Assembly: GCF_009663685.2 (NCBI RefSeq)
Contig: NZ_RCOG02000002.1
Span: 567,499 to 631,498 of the forward strand
Source: Cupriavidus sp. U2
GTDB taxonomy: Bacteria > Pseudomonadota > Gammaproteobacteria > Burkholderiales > Burkholderiaceae
Direction: 5' to 3'
Length of the DNA stretch: 64,000 bases
The position numbers and the translations under genes are program-made. Below the pieces are notes generated by a model that searched no databases, was not told where the DNA came from, and saw only the letters and a program-made list of their open reading frames with translations. How positions within the stretch are numbered: the first letter of the stretch is position 1; each line of letters begins with the position of its first letter. This document shows, in pieces, positions 8,767 through 18,000 of this stretch.

Positions 8767-8889
8767 TCCCCTCTCCCATGTCAATGGGAGAGGGGCCGGG
8801 GGGAGAGGGCATGGCGGCCAGACGCGACTTGTCGAATCTTGAACTGCCGCCCTCTCCCCCACCCCTCTCCCGCACGCGGGAGCGGGGAG
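8767..8889. repeat. Inverted pair of REP-like palindromic elements
   Basis: Copy A (8767-8810) is a hairpin CCCCTCTCCCA...TGGGAGAGGGG followed by CCGGGGGGAGAGGGC. Copy B (8849-8889) is the same unit on the other strand: GCCCTCTCCCCCACCCCTCTCCCGC...GCGGGAG in two parts. The pair lies between the binding-protein gene and the first permease gene, an arrangement typical of REP/BIME elements, which often stabilise the 3' end of highly expressed binding-protein mRNA. Confidence 0.7.
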
Positions 8890-8934
8890 CCGTATGGAAA
8901 CGTCCTCGCCACCCCCACAAGCCGGCCACAGACC

Positions 8935-9885
8935 ATGACTTACCTGCTCCGCCGCATCGTGTATGCGCTGCCGATCCTGCTTGGGGTCGCCCTGCTCTGC
9001 TTCTCGCTGGTTCATATCGCGCCCGGCGATCCGCTCGTGTCGGTGCTGCCGCCCGATGCGTCCGAAGACCTGCGCCGCCAGCTGACCGCGCTGTACGGCT
9101 TCGACAAGCCGTTCCTGGAGCAATTCCTCCACTGGCTCGCGCGCGCGCTGCATGGCGACCTGGGGACGTCGATCGCGACGAACCGGCCCGTGATGGCCGA
9201 AGTGTCGAACGCGGTCATCAACTCGATCCGGCTGGCCGCCGTGGCCACGCTGATCGGCTTCACGTTCGGCAGCCTGTTCGGCTTCGTGGCCGGCTACCTG
9301 CGCGATTCGGTGCCCGACCGCGTGGCGTCGTTCCTGTCGGTGCTGGGCGTCAGCATCCCCCACTACTGGCTGGGGATGGTGCTGGTCATCGCGTTCTCTG
9401 TGCTGCTGGGCTGGCTGCCGGCCACCGGCGCCGGCCCCGATGGCTCGGGCTCCTGGCGGTGGGACTGGGAACACATCCAGTACATGCTGCTGCCGGCCGT
9501 GACGATGTCGGTGATCCCGATGGGCATCGTCGCCCGCACGATCCGGGCGCTGGTGGCCGAAATCCTGTCCAACGAGTTCATCGTCGGGCTGCGCGCGCGC
9601 GGGCTGTCGGAGTTCGCCGTGTTCCGGCACGTGGTCAAGAACGTGGCGCCCACCGCGCTGTCGGTCATGGGCCTGCAGCTCGGCTATCTGCTGGGCGGCT
9701 CGATCCTGATCGAGACGGTCTTCTCGTGGCCCGGCACCGGATTCCTGCTGAACTCGGCGATCTTCCAGCGCGATTTTCCGCTGCTGCAGGGCACGATCCT
9801 GGTCCTGGCCGTGTTCTTCGTGCTGCTGAACCTGCTGGTCGACGCGCTGCAGACGCTGTTCGACCCGCGCATCCAACGGAACTGA
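8935..9885 (+). CDS. ABC transporter permease (DppB/OppB type)
   Basis: A 316-residue integral membrane protein with about six helices. The N-terminus MTYLLRRIVYALPILLGV and the segment SLVHIAPGDPL are characteristic of DppB/OppB. The EAA-type cytoplasmic loop GLRARGLSEFAVFRHVVKN (about 222-240) contacts the ATPase. The start is ATG 8935; the frame is open further upstream but through the REP-like repeat, which is not coding. It partners the next permease. Confidence 0.92.
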   Translation: MTYLLRRIVYALPILLGVALLCFSLVHIAPGDPLVSVLPPDASEDLRRQLTALYGFDKPFLEQFLHWLARALHGDLGTSIATNRPVMAEVSNAVINSIRLAAVATLIGFTFGSLFGFVAGYLRDSVPDRVASFLSVLGVSIPHYWLGMVLVIAFSVLLGWLPATGAGPDGSGSWRWDWEHIQYMLLPAVTMSVIPMGIVARTIRALVAEILSNEFIVGLRARGLSEFAVFRHVVKNVAPTALSVMGLQLGYLLGGSILIETVFSWPGTGFLLNSAIFQRDFPLLQGTILVLAVFFVLLNLLVDALQTLFDPRIQRN

Positions 9886-9895
9886 GGAGCCTGCC

Positions 9896-10783
9896 ATGGA
9901 AATGACACTGAACAAGGCCGTGGCGCCGCTGCCGGTGGAACGCTCCCCCGGCTACTGGACCACCGTGGGCCGGCGCCTGCTGCGCAACAGGCTGGCGATG
10001 CTGGCCGCGCTGATCCTGCTGGCGCTGATCGCCATGGCCGTGTTTGCCCCGGCGCTGATGCCGGCCGACCCGTACGCATCGTCGATTCTCAAGCGGCTCA
10101 AGCCGATCGGCTTCGCGGGCTATCCGCTCGGCACCGACGAGCTGGGCCGCGACATGCTGTCGCGCCTGATGCTCGGCGCGCGGCTGTCGCTGTTCATGGG
10201 CATCACGCCCGTGCTGCTGGCGTTCGTGATCGGCAGCGCCATCGGCATCGTGGCCGGCTATGCCGGCGGCTGGACCAACACGGTCATCATGCGGCTCACC
10301 GACATCCTCTACGCGTTCCCGTCGGTGCTGCTGGCCATCGCGCTGTCCGGCACGCTCGGCGCCGGCGTGGGCAACGCGCTGCTGTCGCTGACCATCGTGT
10401 TCGTGCCACAGATCGTGCGCGTGGCCGAAAGCGTGACCACCCAGGTGCGCAACCGCGAGTTTGTCGATGCGGCGCGCGCCTCGGGCGCCTCGTCGCTGAC
10501 CATCGTCCGGGCGCACGTGCTCAACAACGTGCTGGGGCCGATCTTCGTCTACGCCACCAGTCTGATCTCGGTGTCGATGATCCTGGCGTCCGGCCTGTCG
10601 TTCCTGGGCCTGGGTGTGAAGCCGCCCGAGCCCGAATGGGGCCTGATGCTCAACACGCTGCGCACGGCCATCTACACACAGCCGTGGGTGGCGGCGCTGC
10701 CCGGCGCGATGATCTTCCTGACCTCGATCTCGTTCAACCTGCTGGCCGACGGCATCCGCTCGGCCATGGAAATCAAGGAGTGA
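9896..10783 (+). CDS. ABC transporter permease (DppC/OppC type)
   Basis: A 295-residue inner-membrane protein. It has the OppC N-terminal stretch RRLLRNRLAMLAALILL, the segment GYPLGTDELGRDMLSRLMLG typical of DppC/OppC, and the EAA loop FVDAARASGASSLTIVRAHV. GAGGAG (9886-9891, ahead of ATG 9896) is a good ribosome-binding site 10 nt after the DppB-like stop. With the preceding gene it forms the heteromeric membrane channel. Confidence 0.92.
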   Translation: MEMTLNKAVAPLPVERSPGYWTTVGRRLLRNRLAMLAALILLALIAMAVFAPALMPADPYASSILKRLKPIGFAGYPLGTDELGRDMLSRLMLGARLSLFMGITPVLLAFVIGSAIGIVAGYAGGWTNTVIMRLTDILYAFPSVLLAIALSGTLGAGVGNALLSLTIVFVPQIVRVAESVTTQVRNREFVDAARASGASSLTIVRAHVLNNVLGPIFVYATSLISVSMILASGLSFLGLGVKPPEPEWGLMLNTLRTAIYTQPWVAALPGAMIFLTSISFNLLADGIRSAMEIKE

Positions 10784-10785
10784 GC

Positions 10786-11877
10786 ATGGCCGAGATGCTG
10801 GCAACCCCCCATCCCGTCGTACCGGGTGCCGCCGCCGATGTGGGCGGCCCCGCCCAGCCACTGGTGATCGCACGCGACCTGGTCAAGCATTTCCCGCTGA
10901 AATCTGCGGTGCCGTTCCGCGCCGGAGGCGTGGTGCGGGCTGTCGATGGCGTCAGCTTCGACGTGCGCAAGGGCGAAACGCTGGGCGTGGTGGGCGAATC
11001 CGGATGCGGCAAGTCCACCACGGCGCGGCTGCTGATGCAGCTGACGCCGCACGACAGCGGCGAACTGATCTTCGACGCCCAGGGCGTGGGCTCGCCGCAG
11101 TTGCCGATGAAGGCCTTCCGCAGCCAGGTGCAGATGGTGTTCCAGGACAGCTATTCGTCGCTGAACCCGCGTCTGACCATCGAGGAATCGATCGCCTTCA
11201 CGCCGCGCGTGCATGGCGTGCCGTCCCGGGAAGCCACCGAGCGGGCGCGCTATCTGCTGGAACGCGTGGGCCTGGAGCCGAAGCGATTTGCCGGCCGCTA
11301 TCCGCACGAACTGTCGGGCGGCCAGCGGCAGCGCGTGAATATCGCGCGCGCGCTGGCCCTGCGGCCGCGCCTGGTCATCCTGGACGAAGCGGTGTCCGCG
11401 CTGGACAAATCCGTCGAAGCCCAGGTGCTGAACCTGCTGCTGGACCTCAAGGCCGAATTCGACCTGACCTACGTCTTTATCAGCCACGACCTCAACGTGA
11501 TCCGCTACCTGTGCGACCGCGTGATGGTCATGTACCTGGGCAAGGTCGTGGAGATCGGCGACACCGAATCGGTCTATGCCAACCCCGCGCACCCGTACAC
11601 GCGCGCGTTGCTGGCGTCGATGCCGTCGATGGACCCCGACCACCGCACACAGGCCGCGCCGCTGGCCGGCGACCCGCCCAACCCTATCAACCCGCCGTCC
11701 GGCTGCAGCTTCCATCCGCGCTGCGCCCGCGCCGAGCCCGTTTGCGAACGCCGCGCGCCAATGCTGTCCGATGCGCTGGCCGGCCACCCGGTGTCGTGCC
11801 TGATGGCGATGCCCGACGGCGGCCATTCGCTGCCGCTGCGCCGCATGACGCCCGGCCTGCACGCCGCCACGCCCTGA
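10786..11877 (+). CDS. ABC transporter ATP-binding protein (DppF/OppF type)
   Basis: A 363-residue ATPase. It shows Walker A GESGCGKST, Q-loop MVFQDSYSSLNPR, signature LSGGQRQR, Walker B LVILDEAVSALD and H-loop ISHDLNVIRYLCDR. The C-terminal oligopeptide-transporter extension carries a cysteine cluster (SGCSFHPRCARAEPVCE) typical of the Opp/Dpp class, which in some relatives binds an Fe-S cluster. In Walker B the usual DEPVSALD has Ala for Pro (DEAVSALD), which is tolerated in the family. The start is ATG 10786, overlapping GAGTGAGC two nt after the permease stop. The DppF-like gene precedes the DppD-like gene here, the reverse of the usual order. Confidence 0.92.
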   Translation: MAEMLATPHPVVPGAAADVGGPAQPLVIARDLVKHFPLKSAVPFRAGGVVRAVDGVSFDVRKGETLGVVGESGCGKSTTARLLMQLTPHDSGELIFDAQGVGSPQLPMKAFRSQVQMVFQDSYSSLNPRLTIEESIAFTPRVHGVPSREATERARYLLERVGLEPKRFAGRYPHELSGGQRQRVNIARALALRPRLVILDEAVSALDKSVEAQVLNLLLDLKAEFDLTYVFISHDLNVIRYLCDRVMVMYLGKVVEIGDTESVYANPAHPYTRALLASMPSMDPDHRTQAAPLAGDPPNPINPPSGCSFHPRCARAEPVCERRAPMLSDALAGHPVSCLMAMPDGGHSLPLRRMTPGLHAATP

Positions 11878-11893
11878 ATTGCGGGAGATTTCG

Positions 11894-12955
11894 ATGTCCA
11901 CAGACTCCACCAGATCCTCCTCCAGCCCCGCCGTCTCCGCCGGCGCCGCCAGCCCGGCCCCGCCGGCCGTCTCGGTGCGTGACCTGCGGGTGACGTTCTC
12001 GGGCGGCGGCAAGACCATCCGTGCCGTGAATGGCGTGTCGCTCGACGTCGCGCCGGGCGAAGCGGTTGCCCTGATCGGCGAATCGGGCTCGGGCAAGAGC
12101 GTGACGCTACGCGCCCTGATGCGCCTGCATCCGCCCCGCCGCACGACGATGCAGGGCGATATCCGCGTCGCCGGGCAGGACGTCCTCAAGCTCGACAAGC
12201 GCGCGCTGGCCCGCCTGCGCGGCGGCATCGTCGCCATGGTGTTCCAGGAGCCGCTGCTGGCGCTCGACCCGGTCTACACCGTGGGCCAGCAGATCGTGGA
12301 ATGCATCCGCACCCATCGCAAGGTATCGCGGGCCGAAGCCCAGGCGCTGGCGCTCAAGGCGCTGGAATCGGTGCGGATCCCAAGCCCGGAGCGCCGCCTG
12401 CCCGCCTATCCGCACGAGATGTCGGGCGGCATGCGGCAGCGCGCGATGATTGCGCTGGCGCTGTCCGCGCAGCCGAAGATCCTGCTGGCCGATGAACCGA
12501 CCACGGCGCTCGATGCCACGGTGCAGATCCAGGTGCTGATCCTGCTGCGCGAACTGCAGCGCGAACTGGGCCTGTCGATCGTCTTCGTCACCCACGACAT
12601 CGGCGCGGCCGTGGAGATTGCCGACCGCGTGGCGGTGATGTACGGCGGCCGTATCGTCGAGGAAGGTCCGATCCGCACGCTGATGCGCGAGGCACGCCAT
12701 CCCTACACCATCGCGCTGCTGCAAAGCCGCCAGCATGGCATGGACCGCGGCCAGCGCCTGCAGACGATCGGCGGCGCACCGCCCGACCTGGCCAACCTGC
12801 CGCCGGGCTGCACGTTCGCGCCGCGCTGCGCGCAGGCGCGGCCCGAGTGCCTGTCAGCCGTGCCGCCGGCGGTATCGCTGGGCGGCGGCCACCGCGTGAG
12901 CTGCGTGCTGGTATCCGAACCCGCCGCCAGCGCCTCCAGCGAATGCGCGGCATGA
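11894..12955 (+). CDS. ABC transporter ATP-binding protein (DppD/OppD type)
   Basis: A 353-residue ATPase with Walker A GESGSGKSV, Q-loop MVFQEPLLALDPV, signature MSGGMRQRAMIA, Walker B ILLADEPTTALDA and H-loop VTHDIGAAVEIADR. The C-terminal PPGCTFAPRCAQARPEC is the Opp/Dpp Cys motif. The ATG at 11894 is preceded by GCGGGAGAT. The first ~35 residues are Ser/Ala/Pro-rich and not family-like. It forms the ATPase pair with the preceding gene. Confidence 0.92.
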   Translation: MSTDSTRSSSSPAVSAGAASPAPPAVSVRDLRVTFSGGGKTIRAVNGVSLDVAPGEAVALIGESGSGKSVTLRALMRLHPPRRTTMQGDIRVAGQDVLKLDKRALARLRGGIVAMVFQEPLLALDPVYTVGQQIVECIRTHRKVSRAEAQALALKALESVRIPSPERRLPAYPHEMSGGMRQRAMIALALSAQPKILLADEPTTALDATVQIQVLILLRELQRELGLSIVFVTHDIGAAVEIADRVAVMYGGRIVEEGPIRTLMREARHPYTIALLQSRQHGMDRGQRLQTIGGAPPDLANLPPGCTFAPRCAQARPECLSAVPPAVSLGGGHRVSCVLVSEPAASASSECAA

Positions 12956-12989
12956 CCCCTTACCTTCTCGACCAAGGAAACCGAACACC

Positions 12990-14180
12990 ATGAGCCTGGC
13001 CACCCATCCCGCCCGCGCCTTCCTGCCCTACCCCGATGCCGCCGTGCCGAACGCGGGCACCGGCCCGCTGCGTGGCCTGACCTTCGCGGTCAAGGACCTG
13101 TTCGACGTAGCCGGCTACCCCACCGGCGGCGGCAATCCGCATGTGCTGGCACGCTCGGGCATCAAGACCACCACGGCGCCCACCGTCCAGAAGCTGCTCG
13201 ACGCCGGTGCCAGGTTCATCGGCAAGGTACACACCGACGAGCTGGCCTTCTCGATGAATGGCCAGAACTACCACTACGGCGGCCCGTACAACGGCGCGGC
13301 GCCCGACCGCATCACCGGCGGGTCGTCGTCGGGATCGGCGTCGGCCGTGTCACACCAGCTCTGCGACTTCGCGCTGGGCACCGACACGGGCGGATCGGTG
13401 CGCGCGCCGGCCAGCCATTGCGGGCTGTTCGGCATCCGGCCCTCGCATGGCCGCATTTCGTTGCAGGACTGCATGCCCCTTTGCGAATCGCTCGATACCT
13501 GCGGCTTCTTTGCCCGCGATATCGCCACGTTCGCCCGGGTGGCGGATGTCCTGTGCGGCGCCGATGGCGATCCGCTGCCGGCCCGGCCCCGGCTGCTGCT
13601 GGCGTCCGACCTGTTCGAACTGCCCACCCCGGCCGCGCGCGCCGCGCTGGCGCCGACCGTGGCGCGCATCGAAGCCATCCTGGGCAGCGCCACGCCGGTG
13701 GACGTGGCGGACCGTCCGTTGTCAGACCTGTACTGGGCGTTCCGCTACGTGCAAGGCTGGGAAGCCTGGCAGGCCGACGGTGCGCTGATCGAAAACTACG
13801 GGTTGCAGCTCGGGCCCGATGTCGCCGGTCGCTTTGCGTTCAGCAAGGGCGTGACGCGGGCCCAGTTCGAACAGTCGAGCGCCGTGCGCCGCGAGTTCAC
13901 CGCGCACCTGGGCCGGCTGCTGGGCCATGACGGCATCCTGGTGCTGCCGACCATGCCCGACATCGCCCCCCTGCGCGCCACGCCAATGGAGGTACTGGAG
14001 GACTACCGCACGGCGGCCGCCCACACGCTGTGCCTGACGCCACTGTCGGGATTTCCGCAACTGAGCCTGCCGCTGTCGGGGCGGGACAGGGCGCCGCTGG
14101 GCATCTCGCTGCTGGGGCCCAAGGGCAGCGACCGCAGCCTGATCGCCGTGGCGCAGACGCTGATGACGGCACTGGTCTGA
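12990..14180 (+). CDS. Amidase (amidase-signature family), second copy
   Basis: A 396-residue amide hydrolase with the full triad: Lys35 in FAVKDLF, cis-Ser112 in TGGSSSGS and nucleophile Ser136 in GTDTGGS, again 24 residues apart. It is shorter than the amidase at 1854-3188, lacking the ~50-residue helical N-terminus, and is clearly a different subgroup. It follows the importer by 34 nt, so it probably works on the imported compound. CAAGGAAACC precedes ATG 12990. Remote possibilities are 6-aminohexanoate-cyclic-dimer hydrolase-like, urea-amide or allophanate-hydrolase-like activity; sequence alone cannot decide. Confidence 0.88.
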   Translation: MSLATHPARAFLPYPDAAVPNAGTGPLRGLTFAVKDLFDVAGYPTGGGNPHVLARSGIKTTTAPTVQKLLDAGARFIGKVHTDELAFSMNGQNYHYGGPYNGAAPDRITGGSSSGSASAVSHQLCDFALGTDTGGSVRAPASHCGLFGIRPSHGRISLQDCMPLCESLDTCGFFARDIATFARVADVLCGADGDPLPARPRLLLASDLFELPTPAARAALAPTVARIEAILGSATPVDVADRPLSDLYWAFRYVQGWEAWQADGALIENYGLQLGPDVAGRFAFSKGVTRAQFEQSSAVRREFTAHLGRLLGHDGILVLPTMPDIAPLRATPMEVLEDYRTAAAHTLCLTPLSGFPQLSLPLSGRDRAPLGISLLGPKGSDRSLIAVAQTLMTALV

Positions 14181-14257
14181 CGGGCCGGCATAGGCTACGC
14201 TCCACTGGACCCCGCCGCCCCGTGCCGGCGGGGACCGACACGCAACAGGAACACTCC

Positions 14258-14671
14258 ATGACCCGACTCCGCATCACCGCCGCCGGCCACACATTCATCG
14301 CCGAGACGAACCCGGACGCCCCCGATACCGTGGCCGCCTTCATGAAGCTGCTGCCCTACCGGCAGAAGCTGATCCACGTGCGCTGGAGCGGCGAAGGCTG
14401 CTGGATTCCGCTGGGCGAATTCAAGCTCGGCGTGGGCTTCGAAAACCACACCAGCCATCCTTCGGTGGGAGATATCCTGTTCTATCCGGGCGGCTACAGC
14501 GAGACCGAGATCATCCTGGCCTATGGCAGCTGCTGCTTTGCGAGCAAGATGGGCCAGCTGGCCGGCAACCACTTCCTGACCATCGTCGAAGGCAAGGACA
14601 ACCTGCGCGCGCTGGGCACCAAGGTGCTCTGGGAAGGCGCGCAGGACGTGGTGTTCGAACTGGCAGAGTAG
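14258..14671 (+). CDS. DUF3830 family protein
   Basis: A 137-residue small soluble protein recognised as DUF3830 by features such as AAFMKLLPYRQKLIHVRWSG, GEGCWIPLG and the Gly-rich ILFYPGGYSETEI turn. Cyclophilin-like beta-barrel folds have been reported for relatives, as I recall. No catalytic activity is known. AACAGGAACACTCC precedes the ATG. It is the last gene of the island. Gene-order association with amidases and ABC importers suggests a role in handling or sensing the same compound. Confidence 0.78.
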   Translation: MTRLRITAAGHTFIAETNPDAPDTVAAFMKLLPYRQKLIHVRWSGEGCWIPLGEFKLGVGFENHTSHPSVGDILFYPGGYSETEIILAYGSCCFASKMGQLAGNHFLTIVEGKDNLRALGTKVLWEGAQDVVFELAE

Positions 14672-14785
14672 CTGGCCGGGTTGCTGGCCCGCTAACTGGC
14701 CGAGTCACTGGCCAATTGACGCGCAGCCGGCTTCAGCTTGCGACGGGCGGCCGGCTCGGCCGCGACGCCGCACCGGAGACATCCC

Positions 14786-15022
14786 ATGTACATGATCTAC
14801 TGGACCGAGGCCACTGCCCAGGGCATGGCCCCGCACGCCCAATCGTTCCCGGGCGACGCACTGCGGGATGCCCTGCAGTTCGCCGAGGCGCTGCGCCGGC
14901 GGCAGTTCGCGGGCGAGCCGGTGAGCTTTGTGACGCTCTGTTCGGAAAACCCGAATTCGGTGGGCAAGCCCGGCGCGGCAGACCCGGCGCCGGACTACGA
15001 ATGGAAGAAGCGCCGGCCGTAA
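14786..15022 (+). CDS. Small conserved hypothetical protein
   Basis: A 78-residue soluble protein starting MYMIYWTEATAQGMAPHAQ. ACCGGAGACATCCC gives a good ribosome-binding site for ATG 14786. There is no signal peptide or membrane segment. It ends in a basic EWKKRRP tail. I recognise it only as a protein of unknown function with homologues in Cupriavidus/Ralstonia-like genomes. It converges with the RND permease gene (21-nt gap). Confidence 0.65.
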   Translation: MYMIYWTEATAQGMAPHAQSFPGDALRDALQFAEALRRRQFAGEPVSFVTLCSENPNSVGKPGAADPAPDYEWKKRRP

Positions 15023-15043
15023 GGCCAGCGCCCCCGATCCCGA

Positions 15044-18000
15044 TCAGCCCGCCATCACTCCGCGCTCGTCCTCGGGCGGCTTGATGCGGAACCACGTGGC
15101 ATAGAGCGCCGGCAGGAACAGCAGCGTCAGCACGGTGGCCACCACCAGCCCGCCCATGATGGCCACGGCCATCGGCCCCCAGAACGTGGATCGGGACAGC
15201 GGGATCATGGCCAGCACCGCCGCCGCGGCCGTCAGGATAATCGGCCGGAAACGGCGCACCGCCGATTCCACGATGGCGTTCCACGGCGGCAGCCCGGACC
15301 GGATGTCCTGCTCGATCTGGTCCACCAGGATCACCGAATTGCGGATGATCATGCCCAGCAGCGCCGTGATGCCCAACTGCGCGACAAACCCCATTGGCGA
15401 ATGCAGCAGCAGCAGCGTGGCGGCGGCGCCAATCAGGCCCAGCGGCCCGGTCAGGAACACCATCACCGCGCGCGAGAAGCTGTGCAACTGCAGCATCAGC
15501 AGCGTGAAGATCAGGAAGATGCACAGCGGCAGCTGGGCCGCGATCGACGCGCCGGCCTTGCCGCTTTCCTCCTGGGCACCGGCGATCGTGATCCGGTAGC
15601 CGGCCGGCAGCGCGGCCCGGATCGGGTCCAGCTTGGGATTGATCTGCGCGGTGACGGTCGGGCCCTGGATGCCATCGACGATATCGGACTGCACGGTGAT
15701 GCCGAAATCGCGGTTCTCGCGCCAGATCACGCCAGGCTCGGACTTCAGCGTGACGCGCGCAACCTGCGTCAGCGGCACGGCGCGCCCGGTGCTGGTGGGC
15801 ACCAGCACGTTGTTCAGGTCCGACATCGTGTCGCGCTCGCTGCGCGGCGTGCGCATGATGATGTCGATCAGCTTGTCGGCGTCGCGATACTGGCCCACCG
15901 GCACGCCCGTCAGCACGGCCTGGGTAGCCCGCGCGATGGCGTTGGTCGTCACGCCCAGCGCCCGCGCCTTGTCTTGGTCCAGTTCCAGGCGCAGCATCTT
16001 GACGTTCTCGTTCCAGTTGTCATTGACGCCCACCGTGTTGGGGTTGGCCGTCATGATCGCCCGCACCTGGTCTGCCACCTTGCGTACCCCGCCGGCATCG
16101 GGGCCGATCACGCGGAACTGCACCGGATACTGCACCGGCGGCCCGTTCGGCAGCAGCTTCACGCGGCCGCGCAACTGCGGAAACTCCGTGACCAGCACGC
16201 GCTCGATACGCTTGCGCAACGCATCGCGCGCTTCCACCGTGACCGGCATCACGATGGCCTGGGCCACGTTCGACTGCGGAAAGATCTGGTCCAGCGGCAG
16301 GTAGAAACGCGGCGCGCCGGTGCCGACGAACGAAGTCACGCTTTGCACGCCCTTGTCGCGGCGCATGGCGGCCTCGAAGCGTTTGGTCATGGCCTCGGTC
16401 TCGGCAATGGCGGTGCCCTCGGGCATCCACAGCTCCACCATCAGCTCCGGGCGGCTCGAATCGGGGAAGAACTGCTTTTCGACGTACTTGAACGCCAGCA
16501 GACCCAGCGCGAACGCCACCAGCGTGATCGCGATCACCGTCTTGCGCCACGTGACGCACCAGTTCACCAGTTGCCGGAAGCGCGCGTAGAACGGCGTGTC
16601 GAACACCTCGTGATGGCCGCCGTCCTGCGTGCGTGTCTTCAGGATCAGGTAGCCCAGATACGGCGTGAAATAGACAGCCGCCAGCCACGACAGCACCAGC
16701 GCCAGCGACGTCACCGCAAAGATCGCGAACGTGTATTCGCCCACCGTGGAGCGCGCCAGCCCCACCGGCAGGAATCCCGCCGCCGTGATCAGCGTGCCGG
16801 TCAGCATCGGCATGGCCGTCGAGGTGTAGGCAAAGGTGGCCGCCTCCATCTTCGAGAAGCCTTCCTCGAGCTTGCGGACCATCATCTCCACGGCAATGAT
16901 GGCGTCATCGACCAGCAGCCCGAGCGCGATGATCAGCGCCCCCAGCGATATCTTGTGCAGGCCGATGCCGAAGATGTTCATGAACAGGAACGTCACGGCC
17001 AGCACCAGCGGGATGGTCAGCGCCACCACCAGGCCAGGCCGCACGTCCAGGCGCAGCGGCCGGGTATGCAGGCCCAGCGCCACGAAGCTCACGCCCAGCA
17101 CGATCACCACGGCCTCGATCAGCACGTGCACGAATTCGCCCACGCTGCGCTTGACGGCCTGCGGCTGGTCCTGCACCTGGTCCATCTCGATGCCCACTGG
17201 CAACTGCCCGCGCAGGCCATCGGTCACGCGGCGCAGTTCCTGGCCCAGCGCGATGATGTCGCCGCCCTTTTCCATCGAGATGCCCAGCCCGATCACGTCC
17301 TTGCCGTTGAAGCGCATCTTGCTGACGGGCGGGTCCACATAGGCACGGTACACGTGCGCGATGTCGCCCAGGCGGATATTGGCGATGCCGTTGGGCCCGC
17401 GCAGCACCAGGTTCTGCAGGTCTTCCACGTCGCCCAGCTGGCCCGTGACGCGCACCTGCAGGTTGTCGGTGGGCGTCACCAGCACGCCGCTGCCGGTGGG
17501 ATTGTTCTGCTCCGAGATCTGGTTGGCGATGGCGTTGATGTCCAGCCCCAGCTGGGCGAATCGCGCCTGGTTGAACTCGATGAAGATCTTCTCGTCCTGC
17601 AGCCCCAGCAGCGTGACCTTGGCGACGGCCGGAATGCGCAGCAGTTCCTGCCGCACCAGGTCGGCGTATTCGCGCAGTTCCTTGTAGCTGAAGCCGTCGG
17701 CTGACAGCGCGTAGATCGAGCCGTAAACGTCGCCAAACTCGTCGTTGAAGAACGGCCCGCGCACGCCCTGCGGCAGGGTCTGCTGGATATCGCCGATCTT
17801 CTTGCGCACCGTGTACCAGATCTGCGCCGTGTCCTTGGCCGGCGAATTGTCGGCCAGCTGGAAAATCACCGTGGTCTCGCCCGGCTTGGAGAAACTACGA
17901 ATCTTGTCGGCATACGGCACTTCCTGCAGTTGCCGCTCGATCTTGTCGGTGACCTGCACGGCAATCTGCTCGGCCGTGGCGCCGGGCCAGAAGGCCTGCA

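Noticed and set aside
15401..17704. A 767-codon open frame antisense to the RND permease
   Set aside because: High-GC genomes give long antisense frames. This one is low-complexity (His/Arg/Gln-rich) with no family features, while the opposite strand encodes a complete RND pump.
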